Shown here piece by piece: positions 35,426 through 44,384 of a stretch of 64,000 bases of DNA (the first letter of the stretch is position 1; each line of letters begins with the position of its first letter). The DNA comes from Gloeothece verrucosa PCC 7822. Lineage in GTDB: Bacteria; Cyanobacteriota; Cyanobacteriia; Cyanobacteriales; Microcystaceae. The notes beneath the pieces were generated by a model. It did no database searches and had not been told where the DNA came from. It saw nothing but the letters and a program-made list of their open reading frames with translations. The position numbers and the translations under genes are program-made. Where the stretch lies: NCBI RefSeq assembly GCF_000147335.1, contig NC_014501.1, positions 4,828,501 through 4,892,500 of the forward strand. The letters run 5' to 3'.

Positions 35426-37018
35426 CTAAATATATAGATTGTCTTTGGCTTTTTGAACTCGGTAGAGAATGCGTTCATAGGAACGAGCGAGAACTTTAGC
35501 CGCAGCAAGGGTAGCGCGATCACCTGCCATATAATCATTAGCTCTTTGTGTCCAATAGCGCATTCTTTCTTCAGCTACAAGGAGCATTTCAGTTACGGTT
35601 GCTTGTTCTCCTTGTTCCATTCCTAATCTTTCCCCACAAGAGTTGCCATTTTCTCCTGTTATTTGTAAAAGTTGTTTTTCCTCCTGTTCATCAAAATCGA
35701 GTTTTTTCTCGTAATAACTGCGAAGAACATTTAATTCTTGAAAAGCCTGTTCTTGTGCTTGTAAGGTATCAAATTGTCCGGCGATTTCCTCCAAAATTTG
35801 TAGCTGTGTTCCTTTTAAGCGCTGTCTTTCTTGAAAGTAGGCTGTAGTAATTTGTCCTAAAACTGTACCCAATTTAATCAAAAAAGCGCGATGACCGAAG
35901 TGAGATAAAATTAGATGACGCAATTCAGGAATGCCGGTTTTTTTCATTAATTCTTCCTGAAGTTGTTCTAGAGTATTCACTCCTGAGCTAATTAAATCAT
36001 AAGCTAAAGAGATTCCATATAAACCTAGTTGGTTGATGATTTCTTCGCGATCTTTTTTAGAGATAGGTACTTCTTCAGAATTATAGTCACCTGTGAATTT
36101 TCCATAATAGCGGCTGATGCTTCTAAATTTTTTCTCAGGAAGCTGTTGCTTTAATTTGAGGAGAATATCCCAGTGTTTTGCGGTTAGGGTTTGCGCTCCT
36201 TCGGCCAATAGTCCACAAATCGGATAAATTGTATAAAATAGCCGATTTACCTGAGTGTTTTGCATCAACCGTTGAGAATTTTTCTCTCCCTCTGCCATCG
36301 GATCTGTAATATTAGGATCACTGGCGTACATATCAACTTTAGTCAGGGCACCGATGGCGTTGATCGGAGTAGCGTTATTGACTAAAGGCCCTTGAAATGC
36401 TTCTACTGTTTGAGCATCTTGCAAACCAATTGCCTGACTGAATAGATATAACACCGCATCAGCCTGAGCGGCTTGTTCTTGAGTGACTTGAGTTAATTCA
36501 TCTCCACACAATTGCAGGAATTCTTGAGTATTTTTTGAGTCTTCCTCATAAAAAGATTTCAGCCCCGGGGTGTCGATAATGTTAAAAATTTTCAGCATTT
36601 CTTGGGGATAAAATACCTCAATATATTTAATGCTTAAAAAATATTGAGAGTTTTCCTTGGCTCTTAAGGTGAGGGCTGTTAATTCCTCAATAGATTTTGT
36701 CTCTGGAGGGCGCTGATATTGGTCTTTGAAGTGAACTTTTAAAGAAGGTTGATTACCATAGCGAAGCCAGTTTATATTAAAAGTTGCTTCAACGGAACCA
36801 GTGGCAACTACTTTATCCCCTAATAAGGCATTCATTAAGGTAGATTTACCCGCTTTAATTACCCCAACAATTGCAATTCTCATCGGTTGCTTTAAGCGGT
36901 CTTGGCACTGTTTTAGGAGGTGATGAAAATTTTCTAGGGCGGGATAATTAGCAGTGGAATTAATCGCCCTGGTTAATAATAGCTCAACTTCATTTTCTAG
37001 GGAAGTTATTTCATTCAT
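35426..37018 (-). CDS. Dynamin-like GTPase, second of pair
   Basis: A 530-residue large GTPase of the dynamin superfamily. The P-loop is GVIKAGKSTLMNALLG (residues about 52-67), G2 Thr is probably in GSVEATFNINW, G3 is FNIIDTPGLKS near residue 149, and G4 is ALTKVD. The C-terminal half is helical with a coiled-coil region, but it has no hydrophobic segment or glycine zipper, unlike the preceding GTPase. I start at the ATG at 37018 (MNEITSLENE); it overlaps the stop of the upstream dynamin gene by 8 bp (ATGAATGA), so translation is coupled. Paired bacterial dynamins usually act as heteromers on membranes. Confidence 0.85.
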   Translation of the reverse strand: MNEITSLENEVELLLTRAINSTANYPALENFHHLLKQCQDRLKQPMRIAIVGVIKAGKSTLMNALLGDKVVATGSVEATFNINWLRYGNQPSLKVHFKDQYQRPPETKSIEELTALTLRAKENSQYFLSIKYIEVFYPQEMLKIFNIIDTPGLKSFYEEDSKNTQEFLQLCGDELTQVTQEQAAQADAVLYLFSQAIGLQDAQTVEAFQGPLVNNATPINAIGALTKVDMYASDPNITDPMAEGEKNSQRLMQNTQVNRLFYTIYPICGLLAEGAQTLTAKHWDILLKLKQQLPEKKFRSISRYYGKFTGDYNSEEVPISKKDREEIINQLGLYGISLAYDLISSGVNTLEQLQEELMKKTGIPELRHLILSHFGHRAFLIKLGTVLGQITTAYFQERQRLKGTQLQILEEIAGQFDTLQAQEQAFQELNVLRSYYEKKLDFDEQEEKQLLQITGENGNSCGERLGMEQGEQATVTEMLLVAEERMRYWTQRANDYMAGDRATLAAAKVLARSYERILYRVQKAKDNLYI

Positions 37019-39038
37019 CTGCCCAATCTCCTGAATCATAATTGGCGGAAGTGCTGACTTTTGCTGGTTCTTTAGATGGTTTTTCAGGAGTTTTTACTTT
37101 AGGTTGAGAAGGTGCTTGTATTGAAGGAATAGAAATAGGTTGCTCTACAATGGCCTGAGTAAGTTGTTCTATAGTGGTTTGAAGTTGCTTGAGTTGCTGC
37201 AAGGGAATTTGTAACTCTTTTGCTTGTTGAATGGCTTTGCTTTGAGAGAGTTTGCGGGATACTTGTAGTGAGCGTAAAGTTCTTTCCCATCCTTCTTTTT
37301 GCCGTTTAATCTGATTAGTAAATTCGTCGCGCATAGAGCGCTCTAAGCCTTTTACGGCTTTGTTCAAAGTCTGGTGACAAATTCGTTGACTATCCTCAAT
37401 AAAAGGAGTGATTATTCTTGATACTTCTCGTTTAAGCCGATTTTGATCTTTTTCTTGAACTTGGGATATACCATCTTTAACTCCTGTGGCAGCACCGCCA
37501 ATCGTCCCTAAACCAGCGCCAATTTGTGCCCCTGCTACCGCGCCGGGAAATGCGCCAACTCCTCCTACAAATAAACCAGCAATTCCACCGACAACTCCTC
37601 CTAAAATACCTCCAATAATCGAACCGGCTGTACTATTAAATAAAGCGCCGCGTGTAGCGCTCATTGATTTGTCTAGTAAACTGCTTTGTTGAACCTCTAC
37701 TGTTTCCTGAGAAAGATGTGCTTTTTGTTGATCAAATAATTCTACTTCAAAATTCCTTAATTTTAGTCCTGATAGTGTTTCAATTTGACCATATAAATCA
37801 GCAGCTTGTTGATTTAAATCTTTACTGAGAGCGGACATTAAAACATCAATATCTGTTTCTACTAAACTAGCGATTTGTTTGGGATTTTTCATTAGCCTAG
37901 GATCATCTAGATATTTAGTGGTTTGGGAACGTATTTGAGAAAAGTTCTGTTGAAATTTTACTAGCAATTCTTGTTTAATATCTTCAAGACTATCTGTAAG
38001 GATATTACGCCATTCTGCCTTGCTATCAAGTAAATCTTGAAGTTGCTCTTGAGTATCTTTCATTTGTTGTTCTAGTTCATCTAATTCTTCTTTTGTTCGA
38101 TTTTGATGAGCTTCCACTGCGACTTCAATAGGCGCTTTCATTTCGTTAACTGACTGTTCTAATTCATTTAAAGCGCGTAAGAGAAGGCCTTGTCCCCTTT
38201 GTTCACTAATGAATTGCCAGATTTTATTTTCTAGTTCAGAGAAGTTACTCAGTTCTAAATCTTCTTTTTCTTTAAATTTGAGATAATCTAATTTTGCTCG
38301 GCTAGAAATAGGGATAATACTAATTTGTTCTCGGGAACAATCCAAGACTTTAGTTAATTTTTCCAAATTATTTTCAACGATTTCTTGAAAATTATTAACC
38401 GCATCAATTTTCGTTACTACAAAAATTATATTTTGGCAATGAGGAAAAATTCTTTCTTTGAGAAATTGAAGTTCTTCTGTAGTTAAAGGCTTGAGAATAT
38501 CTGTTACAAAAAGAATGGCATCCGCATTAGGAATGAAAGCGTAAGTAATAGCAGTATGTTCAGTATTCAGACTTCCTACCCCTGGCGTATCTACTAAGAC
38601 TAAACCTTCTTTAAGCTGAGGATTAGGAGACTCAATGACTAGCATTTTGGCTTTTTTAGCGTTTCTGATATTTCGCTGTTCGGTAACGTAGTCGGGAATT
38701 TCATTTCGTGAAATTTGCTTGACGGTTTCGTTTCCTTGTTCACCTAAAATAATACTTATTTTTTCTTCTTTGCCATAAGTAATGGTTGAGACAAGATTAG
38801 TTGTAATATCAGTGTCAACGGGAAATAAATCTTTCTCGTTTAAAAAAGCATTGATTAGGCTGGATTTTCCTTGTTTAAATTCTCCACATACTACTACAAA
38901 TAATTTGCCTTCTTTTAGATGCTGTTTAGCTTCGTCTAAGCTTTTCTGAGTCTGTGAATATCGGTGAAGATTAGCTACAGCACTGGCTTGATCAAATAGT
39001 TTCAAAATTTGCTGTTTTCGTTGTTGATAGTTATTCAT
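37011..39038 (-). CDS. Dynamin-like GTPase with glycine-zipper membrane segment
   Basis: A 675-residue bacterial dynamin-like protein. The P-loop is CGEFKQGKSSLINAFL (residues about 51-66), G2 is in PVDTDITTNLVS, G3 is VDTPGVGS near residue 150, and G4 is VVTKID near 209. Helical stalk regions with a long coiled coil follow (residues about 300-450). Residues about 471-521 form an unbroken Gly/Ala/Val/Ile-rich glycine-zipper region (SIIGGILGGVVGGIAG) able to insert into a membrane. The C-terminus is a helical, then proline-rich tail. The start is the ATG at 39038, preceded by AAGGAG. It lies 10 bp after the 188-residue gene and overlaps the second dynamin gene. Confidence 0.87.
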   Translation of the reverse strand: MNNYQQRKQQILKLFDQASAVANLHRYSQTQKSLDEAKQHLKEGKLFVVVCGEFKQGKSSLINAFLNEKDLFPVDTDITTNLVSTITYGKEEKISIILGEQGNETVKQISRNEIPDYVTEQRNIRNAKKAKMLVIESPNPQLKEGLVLVDTPGVGSLNTEHTAITYAFIPNADAILFVTDILKPLTTEELQFLKERIFPHCQNIIFVVTKIDAVNNFQEIVENNLEKLTKVLDCSREQISIIPISSRAKLDYLKFKEKEDLELSNFSELENKIWQFISEQRGQGLLLRALNELEQSVNEMKAPIEVAVEAHQNRTKEELDELEQQMKDTQEQLQDLLDSKAEWRNILTDSLEDIKQELLVKFQQNFSQIRSQTTKYLDDPRLMKNPKQIASLVETDIDVLMSALSKDLNQQAADLYGQIETLSGLKLRNFEVELFDQQKAHLSQETVEVQQSSLLDKSMSATRGALFNSTAGSIIGGILGGVVGGIAGLFVGGVGAFPGAVAGAQIGAGLGTIGGAATGVKDGISQVQEKDQNRLKREVSRIITPFIEDSQRICHQTLNKAVKGLERSMRDEFTNQIKRQKEGWERTLRSLQVSRKLSQSKAIQQAKELQIPLQQLKQLQTTIEQLTQAIVEQPISIPSIQAPSQPKVKTPEKPSKEPAKVSTSANYDSGDWADE

Positions 39039-39048
39039 TGTAAACTCC

Positions 39049-39615
39049 TTAAATGTTAAATTTATCAAAAAATTTCTGACCTAAAGCGCGGTAATATGGC
39101 ACTAGAGAAGGTTCAATTAACAACCGTAATTGTTGACTAAATAGCTCACACCAGTCAGGAGAAAAAGAAGTCCCTTGAGCGAGATTGTCAAACATTTCAT
39201 CATACATAGCGAATAATTCTCGCCGATGTTCTTTGTATTGTTCGATGGTTAGCGGTTGTATGGCAGGATGAGGAAATGTGCCGACTTCTTCTTCCCAATT
39301 CAATTCCGGAGCCGGGTTGCGAAAACGCAAATTAACATATTCCACAGGCACTTGATTAAACCAATTTAAGGTAATGGTGGCAAAGGGAGGAAAGATTTTA
39401 GTTTCTTTTTCTGGCGCTTGTGCAATGCCAAAAAAAGGCAGAATAATGTAAACTTTACCTTCTTTGCGTAGGGGTATCGGATAACCAATTCCTGCTTCTT
39501 GGGGGATAAGTTGGCAGAAAATTGGTGTTTTACGAATATCTTTGAGAATTTGTTCAGTTTTGCAGGTTATTGGCTCAGAATGTCTAGAAGCCTTATTAAT
39601 AAGTTGAGTATTCAT
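39049..39615 (-). CDS. Unknown protein of the Hsp70-dynamin operon
   Basis: A 188-residue soluble protein with no recognised domain. It has a beta-rich central part (GKVYIILPFFGIAQAP, FATITLNWFNQVPVEYVNLRF) and a helical C-terminal part (YKEHRRELFAMYDEMFDNLAQG, ELFSQQLRLLIEPSLVPYYRAL). The start ATG at 39615 has no clear Shine-Dalgarno. It sits between the C39-like peptidase (37 bp) and the first dynamin (10 bp), so it is firmly part of the operon. An adaptor role between the peptidase and the GTPases is a guess. Confidence 0.75.
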   Translation of the reverse strand: MNTQLINKASRHSEPITCKTEQILKDIRKTPIFCQLIPQEAGIGYPIPLRKEGKVYIILPFFGIAQAPEKETKIFPPFATITLNWFNQVPVEYVNLRFRNPAPELNWEEEVGTFPHPAIQPLTIEQYKEHRRELFAMYDEMFDNLAQGTSFSPDWCELFSQQLRLLIEPSLVPYYRALGQKFFDKFNI

Positions 39616-39652
39616 AATGAAACTTTGTCGATATTTTTATAGGTAAAATCGG

Positions 39653-40792
39653 TCATGGATGCTTGGCGGCTTCTTCAGCTTTTTGGCGGTATTCATCTGC
39701 CGCTTTTTGTCTCCAAGAAGCTTCAAAAAAATCCCCATGTTCTGCGTACCATTTAGCCATTTCTTGCTGTGAGTCTGCTTTTCCTTTGTAATAACTGGCA
39801 TCTGCATAATTTCCCACCATTTGCTCTCCTACGGCAGTATGAGCATCTACTGTTGCAACAGCCGTGTGGCCTGTGGTAGAAACCATGTAATTACCGCTAT
39901 CTTCCCAAGCATTGATAAATTGCTCCGCAGGAACTGCCATTCCTTGTCCATTGGGAGAACCTGGATCATTAAGTATGACCATCGGATGATCTGGGTTACT
40001 GTTGTCAATGCCTATAACTTGTATGGCGTGGTTAGTTCCCTGTCCTGGCATTCCCAAAGCGTTGGCGATTAGGTCGTCTGTATCAATCCGATCCGGATAC
40101 CAGATTTCTTCTGCATCTACTGCTACTATGACTTTTTCTCCTTGAGCGAGTTTGTCATTTAAGTCTTTAAAAGTACAATTGTATTGTTTGGCAACGTCTA
40201 TACCGTGAGCTTCTAGCAAATTTCCCATACTGTCTAGGGGGGTTCCGCCGCCAGGAAGATACCATCCGTTGTCTATGGCTTCCTGACGCAGTTCGTCTTC
40301 AGAAAAGTCCTGTCCGGTTAGTTCATCGAGGATGAATTCTTGTGAGGCGATGGCACAGGTGTCTTGATAGGTTTGTTGATGCCAGTGTTCCATGTCTGCG
40401 GCAGGATCGCCAATGGTATTACTAAAATCACTGGTTTCTAGAAAATGGGGATAACTATCCCCGTCTGTATCTTGAAAATAAGCGCTTTGATTAACCATCT
40501 CTTCGTTATCAAGATTTATTGACATCTCCCAAGTATCGGGGATTCCATCACCGTCGCTATCTAATCCTTCAATGATGTTAGTTTCGTCGGCAATACCATC
40601 GCCATCTAGGTCGGTTTGTAAGCTCCAGTGATCGGCTATTCCGTCGCCATTGGTATCAAAACCTTGAGCGGTGGTTTCGAATGTGCCATCGTTGTCAAGA
40701 TCGAATAGTGTAGATTCTGGTTCTGAGTAAAAACCCTCGTCTAAACTTGAATCGAGATCGGGTAGATCGTCGGAAAAGTCCCTAAATGTCAT
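39653..40792 (-). CDS. C39/papain-like cysteine peptidase with N-terminal calcium loops
   Basis: A 379-residue protein without a signal peptide. Residues about 31-120 hold five Asp-rich loops of the DxDxDG kind (DLDNDGTF, DTNGDGIADHW, DLDGDGIADE, DSDGDGIPDTWE, DTDGDSYPHF), like thrombospondin type-3 or dockerin calcium sites. Residues about 130-315 are a C39-like cysteine peptidase: Gln143 and Cys146 in QDTCAIAS, His255 in TNHAIQVIGID, and Asn275/Asp276 in LNDPGSPNG complete the site. The C-terminal 65 residues are a charged helix with YRQKAEEAAKHP. The start at 40792 has AGAGG upstream. It is the second gene of the Hsp70-dynamin operon, 50 bp after hsp70. A cytoplasmic, calcium-gated protease or a non-catalytic binder are both possible. 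Confidence 0.82.
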   Translation of the reverse strand: MTFRDFSDDLPDLDSSLDEGFYSEPESTLFDLDNDGTFETTAQGFDTNGDGIADHWSLQTDLDGDGIADETNIIEGLDSDGDGIPDTWEMSINLDNEEMVNQSAYFQDTDGDSYPHFLETSDFSNTIGDPAADMEHWHQQTYQDTCAIASQEFILDELTGQDFSEDELRQEAIDNGWYLPGGGTPLDSMGNLLEAHGIDVAKQYNCTFKDLNDKLAQGEKVIVAVDAEEIWYPDRIDTDDLIANALGMPGQGTNHAIQVIGIDNSNPDHPMVILNDPGSPNGQGMAVPAEQFINAWEDSGNYMVSTTGHTAVATVDAHTAVGEQMVGNYADASYYKGKADSQQEMAKWYAEHGDFFEASWRQKAADEYRQKAEEAAKHP

Positions 40793-40842
40793 AGTTTATT
40801 CCTCTTAATAAAAGTTATCTTGTAGATAAATTTAAAGGTTCA

Positions 40843-43800
40843 CTAATTATTCCAAAAAGCTTTCCAATAACCCTCTTCTTGATTATCACTACGTTCAACT
40901 TTAGAACTGTCATCTATGTCCCATGATCCTCCTTTATTTTTGGTCAGGTCACAGGCTCTAATTGTTGCTTTACTATTGGCTTTTATCTCTACAGCCTGAT
41001 GGTTATTTGAATGAATTTTGCAGTCTAAAATGGTTGCCTTACTTTTTTCAAGTTTTACTCCTCCTGTCTTATTTTCATAAATGTTACAGTTTTTGACTTG
41101 TCCCTGACCAGATTCGCAGAAATATATTCCATAGATTTGACACTTATGTATTTGACAGTTTTCCAGGACTGGTTCACTGTTATCTCTAATTATTACTCCT
41201 GACTGGGCATGACCATAAATATTACAATTTTTAATAGTTCCCTTGCCCTTGTCAAAGATATAAATTCCGAACTTTTGTCCCTCATAAATTTTGCAGTTTA
41301 AAATAGTCGGATTGCTGTTTTCTTCAATGGCTATTTCTGACTCTTTATTTTCATAAATGTTACAGTATTCGACTTTACCCTGACCAGATTCGCAGAAATA
41401 TATTCCATGTCCCTGACACTTATGTATTTGACAGTTTTGCAGAACTGGCTTACTGTTATCTCTAATTAATACTCCTGCAATAGCATGACCATAAATATTA
41501 CAATTTTTTAGAGTTCCCTTTCCCTTATCCCAGACACCAATGCCAAATTTGCCATCATAAATTTTGCAGTTTAAAATAGTCGGATTGCTGTTTTCTTCAA
41601 TCAATATTTCCAACTCTTTATTTTTATAAATTTCACAGTTTTCTACTTGACCCTGACCTGACTCGCAGAAATATATTCCAGCTTCTTGACAGTTATGTAT
41701 TTGACAGTTTTCCAGAACGGGTTCACTATTATCTCTAATAAATACTCCTGACTGGGCATGACCATAAATATTACAATTTTTTAGAGTTCCCTTGCCATTG
41801 TCACAAATAAAAATACCATGACTTTTGCTATCATGAATTTTGCAGTTAAAAATAGTCGGATTGCTGTGTTCTTTAATGGCTATTTCTGACTCTTTATTTT
41901 CATAAATGTTACAGTCTTCGACTTTGCCCTGACCTAAATTATAGAAAACTATTCCATAGTTTTGACACTTATGTATTTGACAGTTTTGCAGAACTGGTTG
42001 ACTGTTATCTCTAATTAATACTCCTGAATTAGCATGACCATAAATATTGCAATTTTTAATAGTTCCTTTTCCCTTGTCAAAGATATAAATTCCGTAATTT
42101 TGTCCATCATAAATTTTGCAGTTTAAAAGAGTAGGATTGCTGTTTTCTTCAATGGCTATTTCTGACTCTTTATTTTCATAAATGTTACAGTCTTCGACTT
42201 TACCCTGACCAGACTCGTAGAAATATATTCCATAGGTTTGACACTTATGTATTTGACATTTTTCCAGGACGGTATAACTGCTATCTGCACTTACTACTCC
42301 TGATTTTTCATGACCATAAATATTACAATTATAAATAAATCCTTGACTATTTTCCACAAAAGCAAGACCAAAGGATTTACTGTCATAAATTTGACAATCA
42401 TTAACGTTTACCTTACTCTGGGTAAGAACATTAATATTAATCCCCTCATTATTAAATATTTTACAGCCTTCAATCTGTGCTTCACTGTTGCTTAAAAGAC
42501 AAATACCATCATCTTTTCCGTCGTAAATTTGACAGGAAGCAACATAAACATCTTTACTACCTGAGATATAAATTCCTTCTTTTATATTAGAATAAATTAC
42601 CGTCTTTTCTATTTTATTTTTTCCTTCGTTAAGAAGGCAAATTCCTTTAGATCCGTTTTCATATACTCGACAATTAGAAACTTCTAAACCACCATCAGAT
42701 CTAATTTCTATTCCTGACAACTTATTGCCAAAAATATTACAATTTAATACTTTGGCTTCCCCATGATCATAGATAAAAATTCCGGCGGATTTTCCCTGAT
42801 GAATTCGGCAGTTACGAAGAGTGGCGTTAGCGCTTAAATTATGAATGCCAACACAGGCCAAAGAATCAGAAGTAATATTACAATTTTCTAAAATCAAATG
42901 TCCTTCAGCCACATCTACGCCAAAATATTTATATTCGTTTATTCCCGCACGACCGCGCAAAGTCAAACCCCGAACTACAGCGCTATCAGTTGCCATCAAA
43001 ATACAATCGGAGTCAGCACTTTCAATTACAATATCTTCTAGTTTTCCCTCCCCAACAAGCTCTACTGACTTATTCAATACAAGACCTTCTCGATAAATTC
43101 CAGGCTCAATTTTAATGCGTTGACCGGGTTTAGCTTCTTCGAGCGCTTGTCCGATAGTAGAATATTTAGCCCAACCACCTTGGGCAGAAACCACAAAATA
43201 TTTTCTCCTTTCTTGCTGTTCTTCCCCATAAATAGCCGCTCCCAAACTAACAGCTAATTCTGGCTCATCTATCATCAATATAGGTCGCCCTAATTTTTGG
43301 GTAATTGCTTCCTTAATATAAGGAATACGACAACTTCCTCCCACTAACAAAATTTTATTAACTTGCTGCCAATTAATTCCAGCCTTTTTTACCAATAGGT
43401 CACAAGATTCTATTGTTTCTTCTACGAGTGGCGCAATCATTCTATTAAAATCTGAACGAGTCAAACTATAGGACTCCAAGGTGAGGGGCATGATGATTTC
43501 TCCCTCTTTTGTTTCGCTTAAAAGGTGTTTTAAATCTCGACAATAATCTCCAACAATAGCACGTGCCAATAAAGCTTCTTTAGTTCTATTATGAGAGTCT
43601 AAGCGCTCTTTTAATTGATCACTACATTTAGCTAATATATCTTTATAAATTTTTCTGTCAAAGTCTATTCCTCCACAATCCGATAATCCTACGGGAGCCG
43701 CCAGAACTTGATAAGTGCCAGCTTTTTTTTGTAGTAAGGTAGCATCAAATGTTCCGGCTCCTAAGTCATATACCAAAAAAATTTCTCCTTCTTGTAGTTG

Positions 43801-44289
43801 ATACTGTTGTGTAAAATGAATCGCTGCCGCCACCGGTTCCTCAAGAAGCTGTACCTGGTTAAATCCGGCCAATTTTCCTACTTGTTCCATCAACTGACGT
43901 TTATTACTTTTGTAAGTGGCAGGAACCGTTATAATTGCATCAGTAAAGCGGCTTTTTCCCTGTCCTTCCATCATTTTATCCGCTTCGCTTTTTAGCTTAC
44001 GAATCACTGCGGTTACTAATTCTTCAGGCAAAAATCTATGATTTCCTAAAAAATAAGGGCAATTGCTGCCTAAATCCCTTTTAAATTTGGATTTATAGCA
44101 CTCAGGCTCCGAATTACGTTTCCGCTCTGCTGCCTGACCTACTAAAATTTCTCCTTGTTTTTCTACAAATATACTTGAGGGAAAAGAATAGCTGTGTTGT
44201 GAAGGTTCTTTTACAGATTTAAGAGTCCTATCAACCATTACAGCCGCACTAGAATAACAAGTTCCGAAATCAATACCTAACTGTAGCAT
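40843..44289 (-). CDS. Hsp70-family ATPase fused to a right-handed beta-helix
   Basis: A 1148-residue protein. Residues 1 to about 358 are an Hsp70 nucleotide-binding domain: phosphate-1 motif GIDFGTCYSSAAV, phosphate-2 motif VYDLGAGTFDATLL (residues 173-186), and adenosine motif ILLVGGSCRIPYI (313-325). The usual peptide-binding domain and lid are absent. From about residue 365, starting GGWAKYSTIGQALEEAKPGQ, a NosD/pectate-lyase-like parallel beta-helix runs to about 1115, with some 30 coils of 22-23 residues (NCxIYxxxxxGI). It includes four near-identical 91- to 92-residue super-repeats. A Trp-rich tail ends the protein. It is the first gene of the operon; GAGGAAAT precedes the ATG at 44289. 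The beta-helix likely replaces the substrate domain as the target-binding part. Confidence 0.9.
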   Translation of the reverse strand: MLQLGIDFGTCYSSAAVMVDRTLKSVKEPSQHSYSFPSSIFVEKQGEILVGQAAERKRNSEPECYKSKFKRDLGSNCPYFLGNHRFLPEELVTAVIRKLKSEADKMMEGQGKSRFTDAIITVPATYKSNKRQLMEQVGKLAGFNQVQLLEEPVAAAIHFTQQYQLQEGEIFLVYDLGAGTFDATLLQKKAGTYQVLAAPVGLSDCGGIDFDRKIYKDILAKCSDQLKERLDSHNRTKEALLARAIVGDYCRDLKHLLSETKEGEIIMPLTLESYSLTRSDFNRMIAPLVEETIESCDLLVKKAGINWQQVNKILLVGGSCRIPYIKEAITQKLGRPILMIDEPELAVSLGAAIYGEEQQERRKYFVVSAQGGWAKYSTIGQALEEAKPGQRIKIEPGIYREGLVLNKSVELVGEGKLEDIVIESADSDCILMATDSAVVRGLTLRGRAGINEYKYFGVDVAEGHLILENCNITSDSLACVGIHNLSANATLRNCRIHQGKSAGIFIYDHGEAKVLNCNIFGNKLSGIEIRSDGGLEVSNCRVYENGSKGICLLNEGKNKIEKTVIYSNIKEGIYISGSKDVYVASCQIYDGKDDGICLLSNSEAQIEGCKIFNNEGININVLTQSKVNVNDCQIYDSKSFGLAFVENSQGFIYNCNIYGHEKSGVVSADSSYTVLEKCQIHKCQTYGIYFYESGQGKVEDCNIYENKESEIAIEENSNPTLLNCKIYDGQNYGIYIFDKGKGTIKNCNIYGHANSGVLIRDNSQPVLQNCQIHKCQNYGIVFYNLGQGKVEDCNIYENKESEIAIKEHSNPTIFNCKIHDSKSHGIFICDNGKGTLKNCNIYGHAQSGVFIRDNSEPVLENCQIHNCQEAGIYFCESGQGQVENCEIYKNKELEILIEENSNPTILNCKIYDGKFGIGVWDKGKGTLKNCNIYGHAIAGVLIRDNSKPVLQNCQIHKCQGHGIYFCESGQGKVEYCNIYENKESEIAIEENSNPTILNCKIYEGQKFGIYIFDKGKGTIKNCNIYGHAQSGVIIRDNSEPVLENCQIHKCQIYGIYFCESGQGQVKNCNIYENKTGGVKLEKSKATILDCKIHSNNHQAVEIKANSKATIRACDLTKNKGGSWDIDDSSKVERSDNQEEGYWKAFWNN
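41041..42138 (-). repeat. Four tandem 276-bp repeats coding for beta-helix coils
   Basis: Residues 718-809, 810-901, 902-992 and 993-1083 of the Hsp70 fusion are near-identical blocks of 92, 92, 91 and 91 residues. Each is four beta-helix coils and starts NPTxxNCKI. The DNA is also highly similar between blocks (about 273-276 bp period). A partial fifth block precedes them (about residues 676-717). Such similarity points to recent duplication by recombination or slippage, and copy number may vary between strains. Confidence 0.9.
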
Positions 44290-44384
44290 TATTTCCTCTT
44301 TTTGACTGTTTGTTACTATTTATCTGTTTTGTGTATTGCTTAAAAATTATCTGTGATGCTTTAGAAAATTTAGATCACACTGGG

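Noticed and set aside
37486..37692. Proline/alanine-rich plus-strand ORF
   Set aside because: Antisense shadow of the dynamin glycine zipper.
44311..44376. TGTGAT...ATCACA as a CRP-type site upstream of hsp70
   Set aside because: The half-sites are about 18 bases apart, not the 6 bases of a CRP site.
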